Origin: Aggregatilineales bacterium
GTDB lineage: Bacteria; Chloroflexota; Anaerolineae; Aggregatilineales; Phototrophicaceae
Direction of reading: 5' to 3'
NCBI GenBank assembly: GCA_030834905.1
Contig: JAUQWZ010000044.1
Coordinates: forward strand, 1-64,000
DNA: 64,000 nt
Part shown: one piece after another, positions 34,013-43,452 of the stretch
Position numbering within the stretch: position 1 is the stretch's first letter
Layout of the letters: each line of letters starts with the position of its first letter
Notes under the pieces: generated by a model
Told to the model about the DNA's origin: nothing
The model's database searches: none
What the model saw: the letters and a program-made list of their open reading frames with translations, nothing else
Position numbers and translations under genes: made by a program

Positions 34013-36280
34013 GTGACCCAGGACTATATTGAAATTCGCGGCGCGCGCGAAAACAACCTGAAGAATGTGTCCTTACGGATTCCCAAACGCAGGATCACCA
34101 TCTTTACAGGAATCTCCGGATCCGGCAAATCGTCGATTGTCTTCGACACCATCGCCGCCGAAGCCCGCCGCCAGTTGAACGAAACCTTCAGCACCTTCGT
34201 GCGCACCTTCCTGCCCCGCTACGCGCAGCCCGACGCCGACGCCATCGAACACCTGTGTATGGCAATCGTGGTCGATCAGAAGCGGCTCGGCGGCGGCTCG
34301 CACTCGACAGTCGGTACGATCACCGATATTTATACCATTCTGCGGCTGTTGTTCTCGCGTATCGGTCAGCCGTTCATCGGCTATTCGTATGCCTTTTCGT
34401 TCAACGACCCGCAGGGCATGTGCCCGATGTGCAATGGGGTCGGGCGTAAGATCGACGTTGACCTGGACACCTTTCTCGACACATCCAAATCGCTGAATGA
34501 AGGGGCAATTTTATATCCCGAGTATGCCGTTGACAGTTGGGACTGGACGATGACGATCCAGTCGGGCTTATTCGACAACGACAAGAAGCTGGTTGATTAC
34601 ACCGACGAGGAAATGGAACGACTGCTTTACGGCAAGCCATTTAAAGTGAAAACCGAACTCGCCGGTAAACCGTTCAATCTGACCCGTGAAGGAATCATCG
34701 ACAAGTTCAGCCGCAAGTACATCACCCGCGACCTGAAAACCCTGTCCGAGCGCACCCAGAAGATGGTCGAACCCTACCTGACGATGGCATCCTGCCCCCT
34801 TTGCAAAGGCACGCGCCTCAGCCAGGCGGCGCTAAGCTGCAAAATCAACGGCTATAACATCGCTGAACTGTCGGCGATGGAAGCAGACGATCTGATCGAG
34901 TTCATCCGTGACATTACTGATCCGGTGGCTGCCCCGATAGTCGAATCGCTGGTCGAGCGACTCCAGCATCTGATCGATATCGGCTTGGAATATCTCAGCC
35001 TCAACCGCGAAACCGATACCCTGTCGGGCGGCGAGTCGCAGCGCATCAAGATGGTCAAGCACCTCAGCAGCAGCCTTGAGGATGTGATGTACATCTTCGA
35101 CGAGCCGAGCATTGGGCTGCACCCGCGCGATGTTCACCGCCTGAACGAACTGCTGGTCAAGCTGCGTGACAAGGGCAACACCGTCATCGTGGTCGAGCAC
35201 GATCCGGATGTGATCAAGGTCGCCGATCATGTGGTCGATGTGGGACCACACGCCGGAGATCGCGGCGGCACGATTGTCTATGAAGGCGACTTTATCGGGC
35301 TGCTGGATACCGATACCCTGACCGGCAGCTATCTCAAACAGTCAACGCCGATGAAAGCGGACTATCGCGCTCCAAAGGGCAGGCTGTCGATTGTCAACGC
35401 CAGCGCCAACAATCTGCAAAACGTCAGCGTCGATATCCCGATGGGCGTGCTCACCGTCGTGACCGGCGTCGCCGGTTCGGGCAAAAGCTCGCTCATCCAC
35501 CAGACGTTTCTGCGCCGCTATTCCGACGCGGTGGTGATCGATCAATCGGCGGTCGGCACGTCCAGCCGATCCAATCCGGCGACCTACACCGGCATCATGG
35601 ACGACGTTCGCAAAGCCTTCGCCTCGGCAAATAAGGTCAGCGCGTCGCTGTTCAGCTTCAACTCCAAAGGCGCTTGCGAAAACTGCCAGGGTTTGGGCGT
35701 GATCTATACCAATCTGGCGTTTCTGGACGAGGTGAAAACCCCCTGTGAAGTCTGCGGCGGCAAGCGCTTCAAGGACGAAGTGCTGGCATACAGGCTGCAC
35801 GACAAATCGATCAGCGATGTGCTGGAAATGTCGGTACGCGAGGCGCTCGAATTTTTCACCGCTAAAGAGGTCGTGCGCCGACTTCAGGCGCTGAGTGATG
35901 TCGGGCTGGATTATATGACGCTGGGGCAGCCGTTGAGCACCCTCTCAGGCGGCGAGTGCCAGCGCATCAAGCTTGCCAGTGAGCTGCACAAGAAGGGCAG
36001 CATCTATGTCCTCGACGAGCCAACCACCGGGCTGCATATGTCGGATACCCGCCACCTGCTCGCCATCATGGATCGGCTGGTGGATGCGGGCAACACGGTG
36101 ATCGTCATCGAGCACAATCTGGATGTGGTCAAAAACGCCGACTGGATCATCGACATGGGTCCCGAAGGCGGCAACAAAGGCGGCAGGGTAATCTTCGAAG
36201 GCACGCCAGCGCAGCTTCTCAACGCGCCGGAATCGCTCACCAGCGCCTACCTTCAGCAGAGCCTACAGCCCACGCTGTAG
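34013..36280 (+). CDS. UvrA-like ABC ATPase, short (UvrA2 or drug-resistance) type
   Basis: AGGAGAG at 34001-34007 points to the GTG at 34013 as start, giving 755 residues; a GTG at 33998 is further upstream. The protein has two ABC modules: Walker A GISGSGKSSIVFDT and GVAGSGKSSLIHQT, signatures LSGGESQRIKM and LSGGECQRIKL, Walker B IFDEPSIGLHP and VLDEPTTGLHM. Zinc-site pairs appear as CPMCNGVGR, CPLCKGTR and CENCQG...CEVCGG. At 755 residues it is about 190 shorter than housekeeping UvrA and appears to lack the UvrB-binding region, as in UvrA2 and DrrC-type proteins. It likely recognises damaged or drug-bound DNA. It stands alone. Confidence 0.92.
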   Translation: MTQDYIEIRGARENNLKNVSLRIPKRRITIFTGISGSGKSSIVFDTIAAEARRQLNETFSTFVRTFLPRYAQPDADAIEHLCMAIVVDQKRLGGGSHSTVGTITDIYTILRLLFSRIGQPFIGYSYAFSFNDPQGMCPMCNGVGRKIDVDLDTFLDTSKSLNEGAILYPEYAVDSWDWTMTIQSGLFDNDKKLVDYTDEEMERLLYGKPFKVKTELAGKPFNLTREGIIDKFSRKYITRDLKTLSERTQKMVEPYLTMASCPLCKGTRLSQAALSCKINGYNIAELSAMEADDLIEFIRDITDPVAAPIVESLVERLQHLIDIGLEYLSLNRETDTLSGGESQRIKMVKHLSSSLEDVMYIFDEPSIGLHPRDVHRLNELLVKLRDKGNTVIVVEHDPDVIKVADHVVDVGPHAGDRGGTIVYEGDFIGLLDTDTLTGSYLKQSTPMKADYRAPKGRLSIVNASANNLQNVSVDIPMGVLTVVTGVAGSGKSSLIHQTFLRRYSDAVVIDQSAVGTSSRSNPATYTGIMDDVRKAFASANKVSASLFSFNSKGACENCQGLGVIYTNLAFLDEVKTPCEVCGGKRFKDEVLAYRLHDKSISDVLEMSVREALEFFTAKEVVRRLQALSDVGLDYMTLGQPLSTLSGGECQRIKLASELHKKGSIYVLDEPTTGLHMSDTRHLLAIMDRLVDAGNTVIVIEHNLDVVKNADWIIDMGPEGGNKGGRVIFEGTPAQLLNAPESLTSAYLQQSLQPTL

Positions 36281-36340
36281 CCTTCGAGTCCGGTGCTGCC
36301 GGTCAGCCGCAGGCTTACGGCGATTCAGAAAATAATACGC

Positions 36341-36424
36341 GTAGGGACACGACACTGTCGTGTCCGCCTCAGCATTCACGAAACGGACACGACGAAGCAT
36401 ACGCAAGTATGCACGTGTCCCTAC
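36341..36424. repeat. REPIN-like element built of two palindromes
   Basis: The element begins with GTAGGGACACG and ends with CGTGTCCCTAC. Inside are a palindrome (GGACACGACA/TGTCGTGTCC) and a second one with GCATAC/GTATGC. The middle part (CGCCTCAGCATTCACGAAAC) is found in inverted form near 45980-46001, so the two are copies of one element. It sits 60 bases after the uvrA-like gene and 36 bases before the 3' end of the OsmC-type gene. Confidence 0.85.
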
Positions 36425-36460
36425 ATTTCCCTCATCTACGGATTCTGTTCTGGTGGTTGG

Positions 36461-36916
36461 CTAGAGAGGACTCGCCTCGCCCGCCGCCAGCCCCTGATCG
36501 ACCTGTTCCTTGACGAAAAAGACCGGGTTTTCCAGCACGATATGAATCGGGCACTTTGCCGCGATCTGCATCAGCCGCGCCCGCTGCTCGTCGGTGAGCG
36601 ATCCTTCAAACTGGATGCGCTCGCGGACTTCATGCACATAGGGTGCTTCGCCTGTGTATGCCGGGTAGTCTTCGCGCTTGAAGCGTTCCAGTTCCACCTC
36701 AACCGTAATGCCTTCCAGCGCCCACTGCTTGCGCCGGGCATAGGCGCGGGTGGTCACGGCAACGCACGCCCCGATCATACCGGTGAGGATCTCCATTGGA
36801 GTCGCGCCTTCATCGGTGCCGCCGTCCTGAATCGGCTCGTCAGCTATCACGGTGTGGCTGCGGATTGAGACTTCGGTTCGGAAATTTTCGTCTGAACGAA
36901 CGACAATGGGTGCCAT
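36461..36916 (-). CDS. OsmC-family peroxidase-like protein
   Basis: GAGG six bases before the ATG at 36916 sets the start; the product is 151 residues. It has the OsmC/Ohr fold pattern, including GATPMEILTGMIGACVAVTT with the first conserved cysteine and MQIAAKCPIHIVLEN with the second. The two cysteines are the usual redox pair for reducing organic hydroperoxides. It is flanked by the repeat at 36341-36424 and by the peptide deformylase gene, 171 bases away, in the same direction. No other oxidative-stress gene is adjacent. Confidence 0.9.
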   Translation of the reverse strand: MAPIVVRSDENFRTEVSIRSHTVIADEPIQDGGTDEGATPMEILTGMIGACVAVTTRAYARRKQWALEGITVEVELERFKREDYPAYTGEAPYVHEVRERIQFEGSLTDEQRARLMQIAAKCPIHIVLENPVFFVKEQVDQGLAAGEASPL

Positions 36917-37087
36917 CTGTACCTCACTGTAAGACAATAGACAGAGATTTTTCGGCGCTGTACGCCAACATGTTCCCTAGCCTATTGTCCAACAGCCAGC
37001 ACAGTTTACCCGGTGTCATTCAACACCGGTTCGGCTGCTACCTGTCATCAGTGATGGCAAAATGTGGATGTGGGGACTGCTTCGAGC

Positions 37088-37639
37088 CTATTCGGAAAGC
37101 TTCGCCTCAGGCACGCTTTCGGCGCTTTCGTCTTCTTCATCGCGGCGGGCGTCCCACACTTCGCTGGCGATGTCGATATACAGCCGCCCGTCGAGATGAT
37201 CGATTTCGTGCTGGAACACCCGCGCCAGCCAGCCCTTCGCCTTGACGCGCAGCGGCTTGCCATGACGATCCAGCCCTTTGACGACGACGCTCTCGTGCCG
37301 GTCTACCCTGCCGAAATAGCCCGGAATTGACAGGCACGCTTCGACGCCTTCGACCATTTCCTTGCTCGCCTTGATGATCTCGGGGTTGGCGACAGCGTAG
37401 AGCACGCCCGCCTGGGTGCCATATTCCTGCTGGCTCTCCTCGTCGTCGGGCAGCCGTACCACGATCAGGCGCTTGGTCATCGCCACCTGCGGCGCAGCCA
37501 GCCCAACGCCGGGCGCATCGAGCATCGTCTCGACCATATCATCGACCAGAGTCTGGAAGTCTTTTCCAAAATCGGTCACCTTATGCGCTTTCTTGCGCAG
37601 TGTTGGGTTATCGGGTTTGATAATTTCGCGAATTGCCAT
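37088..37639 (-). CDS. def: Peptide deformylase
   Basis: The 183-residue product has all three deformylase motifs: GVGLAAPQ (near 46), EACLSIPGYF (near 105, the metal-binding Cys within ECLS-like context) and HEIDHLDGRLY (near 148). It removes the formyl group from newly made proteins. It carries an 18-residue acidic tail with no motif. It is divergent from the methyltransferase gene at 37742, and the 102-base gap between them must hold both promoters (TATTAT at about 37714 is a candidate -10 for the plus strand). Motif II reads EACLS where EGCLS is usual. Confidence 0.95.
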   Translation of the reverse strand: MAIREIIKPDNPTLRKKAHKVTDFGKDFQTLVDDMVETMLDAPGVGLAAPQVAMTKRLIVVRLPDDEESQQEYGTQAGVLYAVANPEIIKASKEMVEGVEACLSIPGYFGRVDRHESVVVKGLDRHGKPLRVKAKGWLARVFQHEIDHLDGRLYIDIASEVWDARRDEEDESAESVPEAKLSE

Positions 37640-37741
37640 CGGGACACACCAGTTTTAGACACTGTTGGAACACAGATACGAGATTGTGCGAGTTATGGAT
37701 TTTAAGTCTTCGGCTATTATACCAGACATTGGAGTCAGGTG

Positions 37742-38761
37742 ATGCCTGCTGTTCGGTTCTTCGGGCTGACCACGCGCGGGCTTGAGTTCGCCGCCGCGCG
37801 AGAGATGACCGCCATACGCGGTGCGGTGGTGACCGCGACAGCTTACCGGCGCGTTTCCGGCAGCATCAGCGGCTCGCCCGCCCGCCTGCTGAATCTCAGA
37901 ACCGCCGACGACATTTATCTGGACGTGACCACCTGGCATGAGACTGGCAGCCAGCGCAGCGCCTTAGCCGCCTTCACCGAGCAGGCGCGGCACCTCGAAC
38001 TGAACGCCGCCGTTGAGATCATTCGCGCCTTCCGGCAGATCGGCGATCCCATCGTCTTTTCGGTGACTGCCAGCTTCGTCGGCAAGCGCAACTACAGCGC
38101 CGATGACATCAAACAGGCGGTGGCGGCAGGGGTTGAAGCGGCTTACGACTGGACGTACACGCCCGATGATCGGGAAGCCGACCTGAACCTGCGGCTGTTC
38201 ATCGACCACGAAACGGCGCACATCGGGCTGCGGCTGGCGCGTCGGGCGCTGCACGAGCGCTCCTACAAGACGGCGCAGATCGCCGGATCGCTCAAGCCGT
38301 CGGCGGCGGCGGCGCTGGTGATGCTGGCAGAGTTAGCGCCGGGCGCGCGCCTGCTCGATCCGTTCTGCGGCGCGGGTACGATTCTGGCGGAAGCGGCGGC
38401 GCTGGGGTATCAGGCGCTCGGCGGCGATATCACCCCGGAAGCGCTGTCGGCAGCGCGCGAAAACGCCCCTTCTGTCCCCCTTGTTCGGTGGGACGCCCGG
38501 TGGCTGCCGCTGCCAAGTCACACAGCCGATGCCGTCGTCAGCAATCTTCCCTGGGGCAGACAGGTGAAGGTTGATCAGGCACTGGCGGAACTATACGCGC
38601 AGTCGCTGGCAGAAATACGGCGGGTGCTCAAGCCCGGCGGCGCGGCTGTGCTGCTGACCAGCGCGCCCGATCTGCTTTCCGGTGACGGTTTGATCCTCGT
38701 CAGCCAGTTCGAGATCAGCCTGTTCGGGCAGAAACCAACCGTAACGGTGCTGCGGGCGTGA
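37742..38761 (+). CDS. THUMP-domain RNA methyltransferase (Trm14/RlmL-like)
   Basis: GGAG seven bases before the ATG at 37742 favours it over an adjacent GTG. The 339-residue product has an N-terminal THUMP-type RNA-binding part (about 1-150) and then a Rossmann methyltransferase: LLDPFCGAGTILAEAAALGY (motif I), GGDITPEALSAARENA and the catalytic SNLPWGRQ, an NPPY variant. NLPWG is typical of N2-guanine methyltransferases such as Trm14/TrmN acting on tRNA and RlmL-like enzymes acting on rRNA. The exact target base cannot be told from sequence alone. Confidence 0.88.
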   Translation: MPAVRFFGLTTRGLEFAAAREMTAIRGAVVTATAYRRVSGSISGSPARLLNLRTADDIYLDVTTWHETGSQRSALAAFTEQARHLELNAAVEIIRAFRQIGDPIVFSVTASFVGKRNYSADDIKQAVAAGVEAAYDWTYTPDDREADLNLRLFIDHETAHIGLRLARRALHERSYKTAQIAGSLKPSAAAALVMLAELAPGARLLDPFCGAGTILAEAAALGYQALGGDITPEALSAARENAPSVPLVRWDARWLPLPSHTADAVVSNLPWGRQVKVDQALAELYAQSLAEIRRVLKPGGAAVLLTSAPDLLSGDGLILVSQFEISLFGQKPTVTVLRA

Positions 38762-38792
38762 AAACATTGGCGTTCCGGGCTATGATTGCCTC

Positions 38793-40316
38793 ATGTCAAC
38801 TCAACACCTTTACCAACCGAACACCGCCTTCGACGCGCTGCGGCTGCCGCTGCTGGGGCGGCTGCTGCGCTGGCGCTGGGGGCGGCTGATCTTCCAGCTT
38901 CCGCTGCTGCTGCTGGCGCTGCTGCTGATTTACGACGGCTTCACCGGACCCGACCTCGCCTCGCAGAATCTCGCCACCATTGCGCCCTGGGTGCATTACC
39001 GGGGGCTGGTGATCGTGGCGCTGCTGCTGGTCGGCAATCTGTTCTGTATGGGCTGTCCGTTTACCCTGCCGCGCACGCTGGCAAAGCGCCTCAGCCTGCG
39101 CGGGCGGCGCTTCCCACAAAAACTGCGCGGCAAGTGGATCGCCATCGCCGGGCTGTTCCTGATCTTCTTCCTCTACGAATGGCTGGATATGTGGGCGAGT
39201 CCGGCGCTGACCGCCTGGGTGATTATTGCCTACTTTGTCGGCTCGTTCGTGCTGGAAGCGATCTTCACCGAATCGGCGTTCTGCAAATACGTCTGCCCGC
39301 TGGGGACGTTCAACTTCGTCTATTCCACGGTGTCGCCGCTGCAAATTCAGGCGAAGGATCAAAACATCTGCCGGACGTGCGTCGGTAAAGAGTGTCTCAA
39401 CGGCAGCTACCGCCCGACACCCATCGTCGTGATCGATGAGATCGGCATAGATGGACAGCCGACCAAAACGCACATCAACGGACCGCAGGGCACGCTCGGC
39501 TGCGGAACGCTGCTGTTCGCGCCGCAGATCGAAAGCAACATCGACTGCGTCTTCTGCCTCGACTGCGCCCGCGCCTGCCCGCACGATAATGTCGGGCTGT
39601 TGGGGCGCAAGCCGGGCGTCGAACTGCTGCGCCCGTCGGCATGGCGGCAGCGCTACGACACGGCGTTTCTGGTCATCTGTCTGGCGTTCATGGGGCTGGT
39701 CAACGCCTTTGGCATGGTGCCGCCGGTCTACAACCTGATGCAGGACATCGCGGGCGGACTCGGCTTAACCGGACTCGGCGTGTCCGATCTGGCGGTTGAG
39801 GGAATCGTGCTGCTGCTGATCTTCGGCGTCGGCGCGTTCGGGCTGCCAGTTGGGCTGTCGCTGCTGGCAGCGCAAATCGCCCGCCAGATGACGCGCACAG
39901 TCAAACGCGATTCCCTGCGCGTCGCCCTGACGACCTTCGCGCCCGCGTTCGTGCCGGTTGGCTTGGGCTTCTGGGCGGCGCACTACGGCTTTCACTTCCT
40001 GATCGGGGTGTTCGGCATCGTCCCGACATTCCAGAACTTCCTGCTCGATCATGGTATCTCGCTGTTGGGCGCGCCGGACTGGTCGCTGGGCGGCATCACC
40101 GACCTGAGCGTGGTCGGCTTGATCCAGACGCTGGCGCTGCTCGGCGGCTTTCTCGGCAGCATGGTGGTGGCACAGCGGATCGCCTTCCGCCACTATGGGC
40201 GCAGCGGGTTAACGGGCTTCCTGCCCTGGGCGCTGCTGCTGCTGGGCATGATGCTGGTCGGGATGTGGCTGTTCAGCCTGCCAATGGAGATGCGCGGCAC
40301 GGTGCTGTTTGATTAA
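38793..40316 (+). CDS. NapH/CcoG-like iron-sulfur membrane protein
   Basis: The 507-residue product has about ten membrane helices. The iron-sulfur motifs are NLFCMGCPF, FCKYVCPLG, CRTCVGKECLNG and, as a ferredoxin-type site, DCVFCLDCARACPHDN near residues 250-265. The pattern places it with the NapH/NosR/CcoG group that carries electrons across the membrane from quinol. The partner is unknown. The only nearby redox genes are in the 25215-33774 island. No ribosome site is visible, but a TATGAT box at 38781-38786 is just 6 bases before the ATG, so the mRNA may be leaderless. Confidence 0.85.
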   Translation: MSTQHLYQPNTAFDALRLPLLGRLLRWRWGRLIFQLPLLLLALLLIYDGFTGPDLASQNLATIAPWVHYRGLVIVALLLVGNLFCMGCPFTLPRTLAKRLSLRGRRFPQKLRGKWIAIAGLFLIFFLYEWLDMWASPALTAWVIIAYFVGSFVLEAIFTESAFCKYVCPLGTFNFVYSTVSPLQIQAKDQNICRTCVGKECLNGSYRPTPIVVIDEIGIDGQPTKTHINGPQGTLGCGTLLFAPQIESNIDCVFCLDCARACPHDNVGLLGRKPGVELLRPSAWRQRYDTAFLVICLAFMGLVNAFGMVPPVYNLMQDIAGGLGLTGLGVSDLAVEGIVLLLIFGVGAFGLPVGLSLLAAQIARQMTRTVKRDSLRVALTTFAPAFVPVGLGFWAAHYGFHFLIGVFGIVPTFQNFLLDHGISLLGAPDWSLGGITDLSVVGLIQTLALLGGFLGSMVVAQRIAFRHYGRSGLTGFLPWALLLLGMMLVGMWLFSLPMEMRGTVLFD

Positions 40317-40319
40317 CCG

Positions 40320-40425
40320 CAGAGGGCGCAAAGAACGCAGAGAGAAAGAAAGGGAATCACAGAGACACAGAGGACACCAAGAGGAATTCCTAAAACTTTC
40401 TTGATGCTCCTGGTGTCCTGGTGGT
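40320..40425. repeat. Repeat between convergent genes, possible bidirectional terminator
   Basis: The first part (AGAGGGCGCAAAGAACGCAG) belongs to the dispersed family that also occurs at 42557-42592 and 55270-55315. Inverted arms AGGACACCA (40371-40379) and TGGTGTCCT (40411-40419) can form a stem between two converging genes. Confidence 0.6.
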
Positions 40426-43002
40426 TCACTTTATCTGTACCGTTCCAATCAGCGCCTCGTTCGCGGCACATGCCCCGTTTTCCTGCACGCAGAAGTTGGC
40501 GATCTCAGGATAAGTGTACCAGCCAGCGTAGATGTTATAGTCACCCGGCGGCAGATCATCGGGCAGCGATAGATCGACCTGTTCAGCCCAGGCGCTGCCT
40601 CCCGGCTGCGCGCCCAGCGGGCTGTCCACCTGCGCCACCGGCGCGCCGCCCTCCGCGCCGATCATGTGAACGAAGCGAATTTCGTTCTCCGCCCGCGCTT
40701 CGATAAATTCCCAGTACAGCCACACCGGCAGCACAGCGCCCGGCTGGGCGGCTTCAGGCAGCGCGTCGTGGAGCAGCCGCAGGGTTGGCTGGGCTGTACC
40801 GGGGCGTTCAAAGACAAACGACCCGGCATCGGGCAGCGAGGTCGTAACGTGCTCCAGCGCGAAAGTATCCACCACCACCGACCGGCACAGCAGCCCTTCG
40901 GGGATAGACAGCGGACACGGCGGCTCTACGATCAGGCTGATGGTGTGATAGCCCCCGGCATCCACCGGCACCGGGACGGTGATCGCCATTTCTCCGTCTA
41001 CCGTCCAGCGATGCGCCGGGACGTTATCGCGCAGCACCACCAGTTCGCGTCCGTCGGCGGTCACACTGGCGGACAGCGTCACCCAACCCGCGCCGGGCGA
41101 AAATACATACGAATCGGCGCGGTGTTCCAGTCTGTCTACCACTGTCGGCAGCGTCACCGTCTGCGGCGCGGCGTCCGCTTCCGGCGTCTCGAATAACGCC
41201 AGAGCGTCATTTTCGTAGAATGGCTGCCCCAACCGTTCCCGCGCCCGTTGGTACAGCATCCCGTCGTCCTGGGCTTTGTGGACGATCACCACGTCCGCGC
41301 CAGCCAGATCGAGCAGCGCCGGATCGAGCGTCGTCTCCAGAATGGTCAGCAGCGCCGGATTCACTGGCGTGCGCCGCGATACCTGCCCGGCGATCAGCGG
41401 CTGCTGGTGCGCCGTTTGAAGATAGAGATCGTATTTCGCAGCCACCAGGTTATCCCAGGGGATGCCAAACACCGCCCGCACGTCGTCACGCTCCGAGAGC
41501 GCCCGCACTTCATCGGGGACAGCCGCCGGAATCGTCGGCAGCGGAAAGAACGTCTGGTATTCAAAGGCGATGGCGATCATCAGCAGGGCGAACAGGATTG
41601 CACGTACCCATCGTAGGGATGCAGCGTGCTGCGCTCCTACCCGTACATTGACCACTTTTCCCAACCACGCCCACACCACCGCCGCGCCATACCCCGCCAG
41701 CGCCGCCGCCGCCAGCGCCAGCGTGAAGTTAAACCGGGCAGGCGTGCGGGCAAGATCGAGCAGCGGCAGATCTGCCACCAGCGCCCAGGGCAGCGTGACA
41801 AAGCTGTGGTAGTTATCCACCGTGAACGACACCGGCTGGTCGAAGATTTTGAGCAGCGGACCCAGCGACAGCACCCAGGCGACCAGCGCCAGCGCCAGCC
41901 ACCAGCGCGAAGCCCGCGCCTTCACCAGCCCGATCAGCCCCAGCGCGGCAACGACGATGCCGATATACGCCGCGCCTTCGTCGATGTTGATGCCGAGGAC
42001 GCGGCGGTTATAGTCCAGTTCGTCAAACAGGGGATGAAAGAAAGATGGCGATACCACCGCCAGCAGATCGGCGCTGTAGCGCACCGTCCCGCCTTCGTCG
42101 GCGTAGGCGGGCGTTGCCAGCGTGGCGCTGATCACAGGAATCAAAAACAGACCGAGTCCTACCGCGCCAATGAGCGCCGACGCGACAGCCCGCCTGAGCG
42201 CCGCCCATTCCCGCCGCAGCAGCAGCGCCAGCCCGAACAGCAGTGTCACCGGTGCCAGCGTATAGATAAGCTGTAGGCTGTGTCCCGCCGCGCTGAGGAC
42301 AAAGCACAGCGCCGCCAGCAGGATATTCCGCCAGCCGCCAGTCTCGCGCAGCCGGAACAGCATCAGCACGTACAGCGGCAGCCCCCACTGCACCATCAGC
42401 CCGGCGTGTCCGGCAGCCAGATGCCCCTGCATGGTCGGAAACAGCATGAAGACCAGTCCGGCGAGAAGGGCAGGAAAGAAGGACTGAGGACTAAGGACTG
42501 AGGACTGAGTATTGAGTATTGAGTACTGAGTACTGAGTACTGGGGTTAAAGTTTGATTGTCTTCGCGTCCTTCGCGCCTTTGCGGTTCAATTCTTTCTTT
42601 TGCTTTTGGCTGATCGCTAACAGCTAACAGCTTACGGCTTAACACCCACATCGCCCAACCGTTGAGCGCCATCGTCAGCAGCAGGGTGAGGTTGGCGGCG
42701 GCGGGCAGCGGCAGCACAAACGCCAGCGCCCACGCCGGGAAGAACTGAAGCGGATTCGCCCACAGCGTCACGCCCTCAATGCCGTTGGGATACGCCAGCA
42801 GCGGCTGGTAGAACAGCGGCTGTCCGGTCTGGAGCGCGTGCTTAAACCACCAGATATGATGCGCCATCTCGTGGGCATCGCCGTAAACAAAGCCGGTCAG
42901 GACGCTGCTCAGGTTGGGCAGCAGCGGCCACGTCACGACGATGGCGACGAGGAAGTAGAAGGCGCAAACCAGCAGGTGAATGAACAGTGGACGTTTTGGC
43001 AT
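40426..43002 (-). CDS. Large multispanning membrane protein, glycosyltransferase-like
   Basis: The ATG at 43002 gives 858 residues. About the first 430 residues hold around ten to twelve membrane helices, with DAHEMAHHIWW near residue 45, which resembles the loop of membrane glycosyltransferases that use lipid-linked sugars (GT39/PMT-like fold). The rest is soluble and outside, ending in beta domains. The exact function is not recognised. Residues about 126-175 are encoded by dispersed repeat DNA (42482-42592) that stays in frame, so this loop is acquired sequence. The promoter at 43011-43038 is so close to the ATG that translation may be leaderless. Confidence 0.7.
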   Translation of the reverse strand: MPKRPLFIHLLVCAFYFLVAIVVTWPLLPNLSSVLTGFVYGDAHEMAHHIWWFKHALQTGQPLFYQPLLAYPNGIEGVTLWANPLQFFPAWALAFVLPLPAAANLTLLLTMALNGWAMWVLSRKLLAVSDQPKAKERIEPQRREGREDNQTLTPVLSTQYSILNTQSSVLSPQSFFPALLAGLVFMLFPTMQGHLAAGHAGLMVQWGLPLYVLMLFRLRETGGWRNILLAALCFVLSAAGHSLQLIYTLAPVTLLFGLALLLRREWAALRRAVASALIGAVGLGLFLIPVISATLATPAYADEGGTVRYSADLLAVVSPSFFHPLFDELDYNRRVLGINIDEGAAYIGIVVAALGLIGLVKARASRWWLALALVAWVLSLGPLLKIFDQPVSFTVDNYHSFVTLPWALVADLPLLDLARTPARFNFTLALAAAALAGYGAAVVWAWLGKVVNVRVGAQHAASLRWVRAILFALLMIAIAFEYQTFFPLPTIPAAVPDEVRALSERDDVRAVFGIPWDNLVAAKYDLYLQTAHQQPLIAGQVSRRTPVNPALLTILETTLDPALLDLAGADVVIVHKAQDDGMLYQRARERLGQPFYENDALALFETPEADAAPQTVTLPTVVDRLEHRADSYVFSPGAGWVTLSASVTADGRELVVLRDNVPAHRWTVDGEMAITVPVPVDAGGYHTISLIVEPPCPLSIPEGLLCRSVVVDTFALEHVTTSLPDAGSFVFERPGTAQPTLRLLHDALPEAAQPGAVLPVWLYWEFIEARAENEIRFVHMIGAEGGAPVAQVDSPLGAQPGGSAWAEQVDLSLPDDLPPGDYNIYAGWYTYPEIANFCVQENGACAANEALIGTVQIK
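42482..42592. repeat. Dispersed repeats inside the membrane-protein gene
   Basis: Two repeat families lie side by side in the coding region: a run of GTATTGAGTACTGAGTACTG type (42482-42543), similar to a stretch near 54866-54890, and a GCGTCCTTCGCGCCTTTGCG segment (42557-42592) similar to 40320, 55118 and 55275. Both keep the reading frame open and add about 40 residues. Confidence 0.75.
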
Positions 43003-43010
43003 GGCGCGGA

Positions 43011-43038
43011 ATTGTACAACACATCTGTCCCGCGCCAA
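43011..43038 (-). promoter_or_regulatory. Promoter of the large membrane-protein gene
   Basis: On the minus strand, TTGGCG (43038-43033) and TACAAT (43016-43011) are 16 bases apart. The ATG at 43002 is 8 bases after the -10 box, so transcription should start at or within a few bases of the start codon. No ribosome site fits between them. Confidence 0.65.
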
Positions 43039-43072
43039 GCATATTTATGCTGTAGGGATGACCGTGGGAATC

Positions 43073-43152
43073 GTAGGGATACGACACTGTCGTGTCCCTG
43101 TGAGGGTTGAGGGTTGATGGATTCCCGGTAGGGGCGACGCATGGGTCGCCCC
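43073..43152. repeat. Two palindromic repeats of different families
   Basis: At 43073-43099 is a single palindrome of the GTAGGGAYACGACA/TGTCGTGTCCCT family. At 43129-43152 is a TAGGGGCGAC/GTCGCCCC palindrome related to the GTAGGGGC element at 18158-18185. Both are in the gap between the membrane-protein gene and IS4 debris. Confidence 0.75.
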
Positions 43153-43164
43153 ATATGCACCAAG

Positions 43165-43452
43165 TTAAGCCAGCACAAGGTCAAAATCCTGCCAAAGCTG
43201 AAAGGCAAGAGGGACTTTGCGCCGCTTGGAAAGCGGGGAAGCATTGAGTAAATCGTCCCGCAGCCAAGCAAAAAGCAGCGTCCAAAGCGATGGGAGGGCG
43301 AAGGCACGGATCAGCAGGGGAACATGAGTGCGGATAATGCGAAAGGCATCCAGCGCACCGAGCGCGTCGTGCTGCCAGCCTGAGACTAGCAGCAGCCAGT
43401 GAGCGACGAGCACGCCCAAGAGCTTGGCATAGCCTTCGCGTTCCCGGTAGAT
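43165..43452 (-). pseudogene. IS4-family transposase, C-terminal remnant
   Basis: The minus-strand frame reads IYREREGYAKLLGVLVAHWL, then LLVSGWQHDALGALDAFRII, and ends SKRRKVPLAFQLWQDFDLVL. The AKLLGxLxxHWLLL segment and a following histidine/arginine-rich helix are typical of the tail of IS4-type DDE transposases. The fragment starts immediately after the stop codon of the next gene upstream (43453), in the same frame, and has no start or catalytic part. Confidence 0.6.

Noticed and set aside
36293..36868. 191-codon frame on the plus strand
   Set aside because: It spans a repeat and the antisense of the OsmC-type gene, with no ribosome site or motif.
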